DNA from: Sva-07 sp964592115
Lineage (GTDB): Bacteria; Actinomycetota; Acidimicrobiia; Acidimicrobiales; Ilumatobacteraceae
Reading direction: 5' to 3'
Length of the DNA: 8,642 nucleotides
NCBI GenBank assembly: GCA_964592115.1
Contig: CAZQCP010000130.1
Span: 1-8,642 of the forward strand
The number at the start of each line of letters is the position of its first letter. The first letter of the stretch is position 1. Both the position numbers and the translations under genes were made by a program. Shown in pieces: positions 1 to 6,273 of this stretch. The notes below the pieces were generated by a model. That model saw only the letters and a program-made list of their open reading frames with translations. It was not told where the DNA came from and did no database searches.

Positions 1-1123
1 CGCCCGCCTTCAACACGATCTCGCGCGGGTCGAGCGGCTTGCCGGTGGCGTGCGCCGGGCACACGCTCGTGCAGCGACCGCACATCGTGCAGGCGTCGAG
101 GTCGAGCAACTGCTTCCACGTGAAGTCCTCGACGACCGATGCACCGAAGCTCTCCAGCTCGGTCTCTTCGAGGTTCGGCATCGGCCGCATCGCACCCTTC
201 GGACGGTCCTTGTCCTTGAGGTACATGTTGAGCGGCGAGGTGAACATGTGGCGCAGCATCGTGATCGGCAAGATGGCGAGGAACACGACGAACGAAGCGA
301 CGTGTCCGATCCACCACCACTGGTGCCACGCCGACAGCGTGCTGGCCGACCAACCGTCGACGAGCCCGGCGATCGGGTAGCTGGCGAAGCTCCACTTCTC
401 GTAGTTCGGCATGCCTTCGATGGCGATGCGGAACACCTCGACGGCGAATCCGCTGACGGCGATGACGAAGAACGTGCCGAGGATCACGGCATGTTCGGGC
501 TTCGTCTTGATGCGGATGCGATACGGGCGAGCGACGTAGCGGCGCACGATGGCCCACACGACTCCGGTGAGCAGCACGAGGCCGGCGGCGTCGCCGATGA
601 ACGAGTACGCCTTGTACGTGTTGCCGTGGAGGAACTTCAGCGACTCGGGGAGCTGGTGGTCGACCTCGAGCGTCGTGGTGACGCCGAGCAGCACCAGGAA
701 CCCGAAGTAGATCATCGAGTGCATCAGGCCAGCTCCGGCGTCGCGCAGCAGCGTCTGCATGTACGCGCCGGCGCGGAAGTCCTTCAGTCGCTGGGCCGCG
801 TTCTTGCGGTTCGTGGTGCGCTGCGACGGTGCGCCGCGCTCCCAGTTCTTCATCCGATTGGCGAACATGAACGCGCCCCACACGATCATCACCGGGACGA
901 TCGAGTAGAAGGCGACCTGCATCGGGCCGGGGATGTTGATGAACACCACGCGGTGGACGGCGTTGTCGTTGTGCCAGTGCGTGATCTGGGGCAAGATCCC
1001 GCTGACGATCGTGAAGAGCCCGATCGCGATCCCCAACACGAGGGCGAGCTGATGCGGCTTGACGCGCGCTGGTGCCTTGGGGTCGTCGGCCGTGTCGTCG
1101 TGGTCGTGCTGGGTCGCGCTCAT
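1..1123 (-). CDS. EtfD-like membrane Fe-S oxidoreductase, N-terminal part (runs off left edge)
   Basis: Partial: 374 codons from ATG at 1121-1123 to the left edge with no stop. About six hydrophobic helices are visible (roughly residues 26-44, 66-88, 132-150, 172-193, 210-231, 268-291), resembling the NarI-like gamma domain of quinone-linked oxidoreductases. Histidines in or near helices (H135, H267, H274) could bind heme b. Next comes a 4Fe-4S motif, CTMCGRCTSVCP, with Cys at 345, 348, 351 and 355. A second cluster and CCG (heterodisulfide-reductase-like) domains are expected beyond the edge. The layout matches actinobacterial proteins such as mycobacterial EtfD (Rv0338c), which passes electrons from the EtfBA flavoprotein of fatty-acid beta-oxidation to the quinone pool. 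Assigning it to EtfD rather than another heterodisulfide-reductase-related membrane protein is inference. It lies 79 bp downstream of the cyclic-nucleotide-binding gene. No good Shine-Dalgarno is seen; a TAGCTT box lies 10 nt before the ATG. Confidence 0.8.
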   Translation of the reverse strand, partial: MSATQHDHDDTADDPKAPARVKPHQLALVLGIAIGLFTIVSGILPQITHWHNDNAVHRVVFINIPGPMQVAFYSIVPVMIVWGAFMFANRMKNWERGAPSQRTTNRKNAAQRLKDFRAGAYMQTLLRDAGAGLMHSMIYFGFLVLLGVTTTLEVDHQLPESLKFLHGNTYKAYSFIGDAAGLVLLTGVVWAIVRRYVARPYRIRIKTKPEHAVILGTFFVIAVSGFAVEVFRIAIEGMPNYEKWSFASYPIAGLVDGWSASTLSAWHQWWWIGHVASFVVFLAILPITMLRHMFTSPLNMYLKDKDRPKGAMRPMPNLEETELESFGASVVEDFTWKQLLDLDACTMCGRCTSVCPAHATGKPLDPREIVLKAG

Positions 1124-1133
1124 GACGCCCGCC

Positions 1134-1139
1134 AAGCTA
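1134..1139 (-). promoter_or_regulatory. Possible -10 element before the EtfD-like gene
   Basis: On the minus strand TAGCTT (pattern TANNNT) ends 10 nt before the ATG, which would give a leader of only a few nucleotides. No convincing -35 is visible. The gene may instead be read through from the upstream cyclic-nucleotide-binding gene. Weak call based on pattern only. Confidence 0.25.
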
Positions 1140-1202
1140 GTCCTTGACCTGCGCGACCTTCACTTTCTCAGACGGTGCCAGGCACGCTGTGACAGCTCGG
1201 AT

Positions 1203-1628
1203 TCAGCCGAAGTACTGGCGGTCCATGTCGCGGATGCGCGAGGCCAAGCTGGCGAGCAGCTTGTGCGAGATCGCCGGAACGTCGTCGATGACGCTCAGAA
1301 ACTTGCGCTGGTCGATGATCAGCAACGTGCAGTCGGTGTCGCAGATCGCCGTCGCCGTGCGCGGGCCGTGATCGAGCAGCGACAGCTCGCCGACGACGTT
1401 GCCGGGGCCGAGCGTGGCGACCTTGCGGCCGTTGCGCTTGACGGTCACGCTGCCGTCGAGGACGACGAACGCCTCCCGCCCGGTCTGGCCTTGGTCGATG
1501 ATCAACGTGCCTGCCGTCATCGTGATCTCGTCGCTGGCACGGGCGACCTTCTCGAGCTCTTTGTTGGTGCAGCCCGAAAAGAGCGATACCGACCGGAGCG
1601 TGTCCAGGTGCTGCTTCTTGCTCGCCAT
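1203..1628 (-). CDS. Stand-alone cyclic nucleotide-binding domain protein
   Basis: A 141-residue protein made almost entirely of one cNMP-binding (CAP_ED/Crp-type) beta-roll. The N-terminus (LRSVSLFSGCTNKELEKVA, about 11-29) is the usual lead-in helix. The phosphate-binding cassette GNVVGELSLLDHGPRTATA spans about 76-94, with the canonical G80-E81 and R90-T91-A92 that contact the ribose phosphate. cAMP or a similar nucleotide is therefore a plausible ligand. No helix-turn-helix, kinase or membrane segment follows, and the protein ends after the C-terminal helices, so it is probably a sensor acting on a partner and not a Crp-type regulator. It lies between gpmA and the EtfD-like gene, all on the minus strand, which makes the membrane oxidoreductase a candidate partner (inference). 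The ATG at 1626-1628 fits the domain start. AAGG lies 9 nt upstream as a weak SD, overlapping a TAAGGT -10-like box. Confidence 0.88.
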   Translation of the reverse strand: MASKKQHLDTLRSVSLFSGCTNKELEKVARASDEITMTAGTLIIDQGQTGREAFVVLDGSVTVKRNGRKVATLGPGNVVGELSLLDHGPRTATAICDTDCTLLIIDQRKFLSVIDDVPAISHKLLASLASRIRDMDRQYFG

Positions 1629-1636
1629 GGCTGGGC

Positions 1637-1661
1637 ACCTTACGTCACCGCGCGTGTGACG
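1637..1661 (-). promoter_or_regulatory. Putative promoter and operator of the cyclic-nucleotide-binding gene
   Basis: On the minus strand TAAGGT (1637-1642, TANNNT type) ends 8 nt before the ATG. Directly upstream is a perfect inverted repeat CGTCAC-N7-GTGACG (1643-1661), occupying the spacer and -35 zone where a regulator would be expected. The half-sites have the opposite order to a Crp site (TGTGA-N6-TCACA), so I do not assign a regulator family. Confidence 0.4.
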
Positions 1662-1694
1662 GTCGGCACGGATACCGCAGATGAAGCAACGGAA

Positions 1695-1709
1695 CGGGGA
1701 CGGGCCCCG
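1695..1709 (-). terminator. gpmA: Possible weak hairpin terminator after gpmA
   Basis: CGGGG-ACGGG-CCCCG forms a five-pair all-GC stem 20 nt beyond the gpmA stop. On the minus strand it is followed by a moderately T-containing stretch (TTCCGTTGCTT). The stem is short and there is no real U tract, so termination may be partial and the downstream genes may share the transcript. Confidence 0.25.
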
Positions 1710-1729
1710 AGGCGTCGCTCATTCGCTCG

Positions 1730-2476
1730 TCACGTTCCTGCTTGGGCCGCGACGGCGGCGGCAGCAGCGGCCACCGCGTCGGCGTCGCCGAGATACTCCG
1801 CCGACACGACCCCGAGCCTGTCGTCGAAGCGGTACTGACGCGGCGCCCCCGTCGGGATGTTGACCTCCGCGATCTCGTCGTCGCTGACTCCCTCGAGGTG
1901 CTTGAGCAGCGCCCGCAGCGAGTTGCCGTGCGCCGTCACCAACACGTTCAGCCCGGCCAGCAATTGCGGGGCGATGTGGTCGTACCAGTACGGCAACACG
2001 CGGGCGACCACGTCTTTCAGGCACTCGGTCGCCGGCAACACGCCAGGCGGCAGGTGGCGGTAGCGATCGTCGTTGGCGGGGTGCTCGGGGCTGTCGCGCT
2101 CGACCGGCGGCGGTGGCGTGTCGTAGCTGCGCCGCCACGCGTGCACCTGCTCGGCACCGTGGCGCTCGGTGGTCTGCTTCTTGTCGAGTCCCTGCAACGC
2201 GCCGTAGTGGCGCTCGTTGAGCCGCCACGTCCGAGCGACCGGCAGCCACGACTGGCCGAGCGCGTCGAGGGCGAGGTTCTGGGTGACGACGGCACGCGTC
2301 TGCAACGACGTGTGTGACGTGTCGAAGCGGAGGCCCGCGTCGCGCATCGTGACGCCCGCCGCCGTGGCCTCGGCCCGGCCGACCTCGGTCAGGTCGACGT
2401 CGTGCCAGCCGGTGAACAGGTTGGCGAGATTCCATTCCGACTGGCCGTGGCGGACGATGACGAGCGTTCCGGTCAT
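1730..2476 (-). CDS. gpmA: 2,3-bisphosphoglycerate-dependent phosphoglycerate mutase
   Basis: A 248-residue cytoplasmic enzyme that interconverts 3- and 2-phosphoglycerate in glycolysis and gluconeogenesis through a phosphohistidine. The histidine phosphatase signature VRHGQSEWN is at the N-terminus, with nucleophile H10 and adjacent R9. It continues with NLFTGWHDVDLTEVG (about 18-33), R61, the acid/base segment LNERHYGALQG (E88) and the second catalytic histidine in TAHGNSLRAL (H183). The length matches the dPGM family (about 250). The C-terminal tail is unusually alanine-rich (235-248). The ATG at 2474-2476 is chosen because homologues begin just before the RHG motif, and because TACCAT lies 7 nt upstream, suggesting a leaderless mRNA. 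An in-frame upstream ATG at 2626 would add 50 residues running through the intergenic palindrome and is rejected. Confidence 0.96.
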   Translation of the reverse strand: MTGTLVIVRHGQSEWNLANLFTGWHDVDLTEVGRAEATAAGVTMRDAGLRFDTSHTSLQTRAVVTQNLALDALGQSWLPVARTWRLNERHYGALQGLDKKQTTERHGAEQVHAWRRSYDTPPPPVERDSPEHPANDDRYRHLPPGVLPATECLKDVVARVLPYWYDHIAPQLLAGLNVLVTAHGNSLRALLKHLEGVSDDEIAEVNIPTGAPRQYRFDDRLGVVSAEYLGDADAVAAAAAAVAAQAGT

Positions 2477-2483
2477 GGCGTCG

Positions 2484-2489
2484 ATGGTA
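2484..2489 (-). promoter_or_regulatory. gpmA: Predicted -10 element of gpmA (leaderless)
   Basis: On the minus strand TACCAT (TANNNT) ends 7 nt before the gpmA ATG, so transcription would begin at or very near the A of the start codon. There is no Shine-Dalgarno in front of the ATG, consistent with leaderless translation, which is common in Actinobacteria. No clear -35. Confidence 0.5.
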
Positions 2490-2525
2490 GGTGCTCGTTC
2501 GTCGCGCGGCCGCGGTGACGTCGCG

Positions 2526-2580
2526 GCTGTTCTCGTGAACACATTGCGCTTCTGCGCCGCAATGTGTTCACGAGAACAGC
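2526..2580. repeat. Perfect 23-bp inverted repeat between divergent genes
   Basis: Arms 2526-2548 and 2558-2580 are exact reverse complements, separated by a 9-nt spacer (CTTCTGCGC). Each arm contains its own smaller inverted repeat, TGTTC-N4-GAACA, at 2528-2541 and 2565-2578, with centres 37 bp apart. The element lies between the predicted promoters of gpmA and the M14 peptidase. Its right end abuts the -35 zone of the peptidase promoter and its left end is about 50 bp upstream of the gpmA start. It could be a paired operator for a dimeric regulator controlling both genes, or a chromosomal hairpin repeat. A terminator role is unlikely because neither gene reads into it. Confidence 0.85.
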
Positions 2581-2604
2581 GGGGCCGCTCGGGTGGGGCC
2601 GCGT

Positions 2605-2610
2605 ATTGTG
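2605..2610 (+). promoter_or_regulatory. Predicted -10 element of the M14 peptidase gene (leaderless from GTG)
   Basis: TATTGT (TANNNT) is followed by 5 nt and then the in-frame GTG at 2616, placing the expected transcription start on the start codon. The only SD-like stretch, GGGTGGGG (2591-2598), is too far away. This supports GTG 2616 over the in-frame ATG at 2652. Confidence 0.5.
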
Positions 2611-2615
2611 CGGGC

Positions 2616-4424
2616 GTGCCGAGCACCGATGACCCACTGGCGACTGACTCGATGGCGAGTGACCCACTGGCGACGTACGCCTTCGACCGCTACCTGCGCT
2701 ACGACGAGCTCGTCGAGTGGATCGGCGCGCTCGCCGCGGCGCACCCGGACCTCGTCGCCGTCGAGACGTACGGTCGCTCGTACGAAGGTCGTGACCTCCT
2801 GTTGGTGACGGTCACCGACAGCGTGACCGGGTCGCACGACACGAAGCCGGCGCACTGGGTCGACGCCAGCATCCACGCCGTCGAGCTGACCGCAACCGTT
2901 GCCGCCTGCCGGATGCTGCGGCGCCTCGTCGACGGCTACCGCGATCGCGACGACACGATCGTGCGGGCGCTGCGCACACGCACCTTCTATGTCGTCCCCC
3001 GCGTCAATCCCGACGGCGCGGAATGGGTGCTCGCCGACCGTCCCCGCTTCCGGCGGTCGAGCGTGCGTCCGTGGCCGTATCCCGACGCGCATCGCTGGCC
3101 CGGCCTGCACCCGAGCGACATCGACGGCGACGGCCGGATCCTGCAGATGCGCATCCGCGACGACGACGGTCCGTGGATCCCACATCCCGACGACGCACGA
3201 CTCCTCGTGCCGATCCCGCCGGCCGGCGTCGGTGCCGACGTCCAGCGCTACCGCCTCTTGGAGGAGGGTGAGATCGCCGACTACGACGGCTTCACGATCC
3301 CCTCTGCTCGTGATCCCGAGGGCCTGGATCTCAACCGCAACTTCCCGGCCGGGTGGTCGACGAAGGTGCGCGGCTCGGGCGATCACCCGCTGTCGGAACC
3401 CGAGATCGACGCCCTCGTGCGGGCGATCGTGGCCCGTCCCAACATCTGCGGGTTCAATGCGTTCCACACGAGCGCCGGCGTGTTGTTGCGCCCGTCGTCG
3501 ACGATGCCGGACTCCAAGCTGCCACCCGACGACGTGTGGGCGTGGACGCAGCTCGGCGCCATCGGCACGAAGCTGACCGGCTACCCGGCGCACTCGGTGT
3601 ACGAGGACTTCACGTGGGACCGCGACGACACGATGAGTGGCGCGTCGGACGACTGGGTGTACGAACACCTCGGGATCTTCGGCTGGACGACGGAGTTCTG
3701 GGATGTGGTGCGTGCCGCGACGGGTGAGAAGCAGTCCACCCACATGTGGTTCACCGGTCCGACCGACGCCGAGCAGGCGGCCGTGCTGGCCTGGCTCGAC
3801 GGGCGGGGAACCCCGGTCGACGAGCGCGACCGCGGCTTCGTCGACTGGTACCCGTTCGATCACCCACAGCTCGGTCCGGTCGAGCTCGGCGGATGGAACG
3901 ACCTCGCGAGCTGGACCAATCCGCCCCGCGATCTGCTCGCTGCGGAGGTCGAGCATCACGGTGACTTCGCCGTCGCACAGGCGCTCGCCGCGCCGTGCCT
4001 CGAGATCGTGCACGCCGACGTCGAGTCGCTCGGTGATGGCACCTGGAGGGTGACGATCGGGATTGCCAACACCGGTTGGCTGCCGACGGACGTGACCGCG
4101 TGGGCGCGGCGGAACTCGATGGTCGGTCCGATCGTCGCCGAGGTCGTTGCCGCCCCGAACGACGCCGGCGTCGACGACGTGATCGATGGCTCGATCGATG
4201 ATGTCCAGGTCGTCGGTAGCCCGGCGCGCCAGACCCTCGGTCAACTCGCCGGCGCCATGGCGGCGCGCTTCACCAGATCCACTCGCTCCACACCCGACCG
4301 CACGACCTGCTCGTGGGTCGTGCGTGCGCTGGCTGGCACCGAGCTCGAGGTCGTGGCCCACCACCCACGCGCGGGCAGCGACCGGCGGCGAGTCGCGCTG
4401 GTGGCGCCAGGCGGCGGCGCATGA
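2616..4424 (+). CDS. M14-family zinc carboxypeptidase
   Basis: A 602-residue predicted metallopeptidase that removes C-terminal residues from peptides using one zinc ion. Visible M14 landmarks: zinc motif HAVE (H87, E90) in DASIHAVELTA; VVPRVNPDGAE (126-136); substrate-binding N240-R241 in LDLNRNFPAGW; third zinc ligand H284 in FNAFHTSAGVLLRPS; and general-base E360 in GWTTEFWD. All key residues are present. An insert at about 150-232 and a C-terminal beta-rich domain (about 462-600, with IGIANTGWLPTDVTAWA) make it larger than classical carboxypeptidase A. There is no signal peptide, so it is probably cytoplasmic. Start: GTG 2616, favoured by the TATTGT box; ATG 2652 is the alternative and would remove one copy of a DPLAT repeat. 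Its TGA overlaps the ATG of the permease (ATGA), implying translational coupling. The substrate is unknown. Confidence 0.9.
   Translation: MPSTDDPLATDSMASDPLATYAFDRYLRYDELVEWIGALAAAHPDLVAVETYGRSYEGRDLLLVTVTDSVTGSHDTKPAHWVDASIHAVELTATVAACRMLRRLVDGYRDRDDTIVRALRTRTFYVVPRVNPDGAEWVLADRPRFRRSSVRPWPYPDAHRWPGLHPSDIDGDGRILQMRIRDDDGPWIPHPDDARLLVPIPPAGVGADVQRYRLLEEGEIADYDGFTIPSARDPEGLDLNRNFPAGWSTKVRGSGDHPLSEPEIDALVRAIVARPNICGFNAFHTSAGVLLRPSSTMPDSKLPPDDVWAWTQLGAIGTKLTGYPAHSVYEDFTWDRDDTMSGASDDWVYEHLGIFGWTTEFWDVVRAATGEKQSTHMWFTGPTDAEQAAVLAWLDGRGTPVDERDRGFVDWYPFDHPQLGPVELGGWNDLASWTNPPRDLLAAEVEHHGDFAVAQALAAPCLEIVHADVESLGDGTWRVTIGIANTGWLPTDVTAWARRNSMVGPIVAEVVAAPNDAGVDDVIDGSIDDVQVVGSPARQTLGQLAGAMAARFTRSTRSTPDRTTCSWVVRALAGTELEVVAHHPRAGSDRRRVALVAPGGGA
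2630..2674 (+). repeat. 15-bp direct repeat in the 5' end of the peptidase gene, 30-bp period
   Basis: TGACCCACTGGCGAC occurs at 2630-2644 and 2660-2674. The 30-bp period keeps the frame and gives DPLAT twice (residues 6-10 and 16-20). It falls in the poorly conserved N-terminus before the catalytic domain and contains the alternative ATG at 2652. Confidence 0.8.
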
Positions 4425-6220
4425 CCACGGACGCCTGGATCACGCTCGCCGTACTCGTCGCGACGTTCACCATCCTCGCCTTCGATCGTCTGCCCGCGGC
4501 GGCGGCGATGGGGGCGGCCGTCGGGGTGCTTCTCCTCACCGACGTCGTCGACCAGGGGCAGGCGCTGTCGGGCTTGTCGTCGAGCGCTCCCGTCACGATC
4601 GCTGCGCTGTACGTGCTCGCCGGCGCCGCCACCGTCACCGGCGCGCTGTCACCGATGATCGATCGCGTGCTCGACGGATCTCGCGACGATGCGCACGACT
4701 TGTCGACGCGCGTCGTGCGTCGGCGCTTGGCGCGGCTGGCGGTCACGATCGGCGCTGCGTCGAGCCTCATCCCGAACACGCCCCTCGTCGCCCTGAGCGC
4801 GCCGCGCGTCGTCACGTGGTGTCGCCGCGCCGGCGTCTCCGCGGCGCCGTACCTCATCCCGCTGTCGTACGCCACCGTGCTGGCCGGCGTCGTGACGGTC
4901 ATCGGCACGTCGACGAACCTCGTCGTGTCGGATCTGCTCGTCGCGCAAGGCGACGAGCCCTTCTCGTTCTTCGAGATCACCGGTGTCGGTCTGAGCGTCG
5001 CTGTCGTCGGCCTCGTCGTGCTGGTGGCGACCGCGCCGCGGATGCTCGGCCACCGCCGGGCGAGCGCACCGAGCATCGACGTCGAAGCAGGGCGGCGATA
5101 CACGATCGCGATGCGCGTGGACGCGGATGGGCCACTCGTCGGCCAGACCGTCGAAGCCGCCGGGCTGCGTCACCTCCACGGCGTGTTCCTCGCCGGCGTC
5201 GAACGTACGGGTGCGCTCGTCGCCGCCCGGCCGGGCACCGTGCTCGGACCAGGCGATGTGTGCTACTTCGCCGGCGACGTCGTCGACGTCGTCGACCTGA
5301 TCGAGGTCCGCGGCCTGTCGAGTGCCGAGGACACCCATTTGGTCGGTACCGGCGACCGCCCCGATGCGGTGCTGTTCGAGGCGGTCATCTCGGAACGCTC
5401 CGAGCTCGCCGGGTCGAGCCTGCGCGACTCGGGGTTCAGGGCCCGCTACGACGCGGCGGTCCTGGCCATCCGCCGCCACGACGACGACCTGCCGGGCAAG
5501 CTCGGCACCGTCGTGCTCCGACCCGGCGACGTGCTGCTCGTGCTCGCCAGCCCCGAGTTCGAGCGCCAGTGGCGTGGTCACGCCGACTTCAGCGTCATCG
5601 CGTCACTCGATGCTGCGCCGCCGGTCCGTCGTCAACGGGCGTGGCTCGTGCTCGTGGCGGTGGTGGGGATGGTCGCGCTCACCGTCGCCGAGGTACTCGA
5701 TCTGATGGAGGCCGCCCTCCTCGCTGCTGCTGTCCTCGTCATGTTCCGCGTGATCAGCCCGACGGAGGCGCGCCGCGCCGTGAACCTGAACGTCGTCCTC
5801 ACGATCGCCCTGTCGGTCAGCCTCGGCACCGCGGTGGCGGCCAGCGGACTCGCCACCGAGATCGCCGAAGTGCTCGGCTCGGTCGGGGACCCGTTCGGCG
5901 ACACCGGCCGCGTCGTGGCCGTGCTGGCAACGACGATGCTGCTGACCGAGGTGCTCTCCAACAACGCGGCCGCGGCCTTGATGTTGCCGGTGGCGACGGC
6001 GACCGCGCTCGACGCCGGCCTCGATCCCCGAGCGTTCGCGATCGTCGTGCTCATCGGCGCGTCGTGCTCGTTCCTGTCGCCGATCGGCTACCAAACGAAC
6101 CTGATGGTGTACGGCCTCGGCGGCTACCGCTTCCGCGACTTCACGATCGTCGGCGCGCCCCTGACGCTCGTCACGCTCGTCGTCACACCGATCGCCGTCC
6201 AGCTCGTCTACGGCCTCTGA
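4421..6220 (+). CDS. SLC13/DASS-type permease with two RCK_C-like domains
   Basis: A 599-residue inner-membrane permease. Two hydrophobic halves (about 5-208 and 405-597) flank a soluble centre, as in SLC13-family proteins annotated for anion, sulfate or dicarboxylate transport. Family motifs are paired: IPNTPLVA (117-124) with GTSTNLV (162-168) in the first half, and LTEVLSNNAAAALMLPVA (508-525) with SPIGYQTNLMVYG (553-565) in the second. The centre holds two TrkA-C/RCK_C-like modules (about 225-298 and 315-396), each with the typical L..GDVLLVLAS-like strand; such modules usually bind ligands and gate transport. The ATG at 4421 overlaps the peptidase stop and leads directly into the first helix. 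A longer in-frame start at 4313 would add 36 Arg-rich residues and is unlikely. The substrate cannot be read from sequence. Coupling to a peptidase suggests peptide-derived acids as one possibility (inference). Confidence 0.9.
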   Translation: MTTDAWITLAVLVATFTILAFDRLPAAAAMGAAVGVLLLTDVVDQGQALSGLSSSAPVTIAALYVLAGAATVTGALSPMIDRVLDGSRDDAHDLSTRVVRRRLARLAVTIGAASSLIPNTPLVALSAPRVVTWCRRAGVSAAPYLIPLSYATVLAGVVTVIGTSTNLVVSDLLVAQGDEPFSFFEITGVGLSVAVVGLVVLVATAPRMLGHRRASAPSIDVEAGRRYTIAMRVDADGPLVGQTVEAAGLRHLHGVFLAGVERTGALVAARPGTVLGPGDVCYFAGDVVDVVDLIEVRGLSSAEDTHLVGTGDRPDAVLFEAVISERSELAGSSLRDSGFRARYDAAVLAIRRHDDDLPGKLGTVVLRPGDVLLVLASPEFERQWRGHADFSVIASLDAAPPVRRQRAWLVLVAVVGMVALTVAEVLDLMEAALLAAAVLVMFRVISPTEARRAVNLNVVLTIALSVSLGTAVAASGLATEIAEVLGSVGDPFGDTGRVVAVLATTMLLTEVLSNNAAAALMLPVATATALDAGLDPRAFAIVVLIGASCSFLSPIGYQTNLMVYGLGGYRFRDFTIVGAPLTLVTLVVTPIAVQLVYGL

Positions 6221-6222
6221 CC

Positions 6223-6257
6223 CTCGATCCAGGCGCGTTCGCACGCGCCGGATCGGG
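6223..6257 (+). terminator. Strong hairpin between permease and Rieske gene (terminator or operator)
   Basis: Pairing runs CGATCC (6225-6230) with GGATCG (6250-6255) and GGCGCGT (6232-6238) with ACGCGCC (6243-6249), with one bulged A (6231) and a TCGC loop. T6224-G6256 and C6223-G6257 can extend it. It starts 2 bp after the permease stop. It lacks a U tract, so it may be a U-less terminator. It also covers the -35 zone of the next gene's predicted promoter, so it could be an operator. Confidence 0.5.
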
Positions 6258-6261
6258 TCGA

Positions 6262-6267
6262 TACGGT
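6262..6267 (+). promoter_or_regulatory. Predicted -10 element of the Rieske oxygenase gene (leaderless)
   Basis: TACGGT (TANNNT) ends 6 nt before ATG 6274, the same arrangement as at gpmA and the peptidase. No Shine-Dalgarno is seen upstream of the ATG, so the transcript probably begins at the start codon. Confidence 0.45.
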
Positions 6268-6273
6268 CGCGTC

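Noticed and set aside
50..1147. Long plus-strand open frame (365 codons) opposite the EtfD-like gene
   Set aside because: It is antisense to a protein with clear helices and a 4Fe-4S motif. Its translation is Arg/Asp/His-rich low-complexity sequence with no recognisable domain, typical of GC-rich shadow frames.
2528..2578. LexA/SOS box
   Set aside because: The actinobacterial SOS box is GAAC-N4-GTTC, whereas the palindrome contains the opposite order, GTTC-N4-GAAC. The neighbouring genes are not DNA-repair genes.
2526..2580. Insertion-sequence or MITE ends
   Set aside because: The arms are only 9 nt apart with no internal sequence, and no target-site duplication is visible at the flanks.
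2477..2626. 50-residue N-terminal extension of gpmA from ATG 2626
   Set aside because: It would translate the palindrome and the divergent promoter region. Phosphoglycerate mutases begin about eight residues before the RHG motif.
2568..4364. 598-codon minus-strand open frame opposite the M14 peptidase
   Set aside because: The plus strand carries all M14 catalytic residues. The antisense product is compositionally biased and starts and stops without plausible signals.
4186..6273. Extension of the Rieske frame upstream through the whole permease gene (1035 codons in total)
   Set aside because: The part before 6274 is Arg-rich noise overlapping the permease in another frame. The Rieske protein begins naturally at ATG 6274 after a -10-like box.
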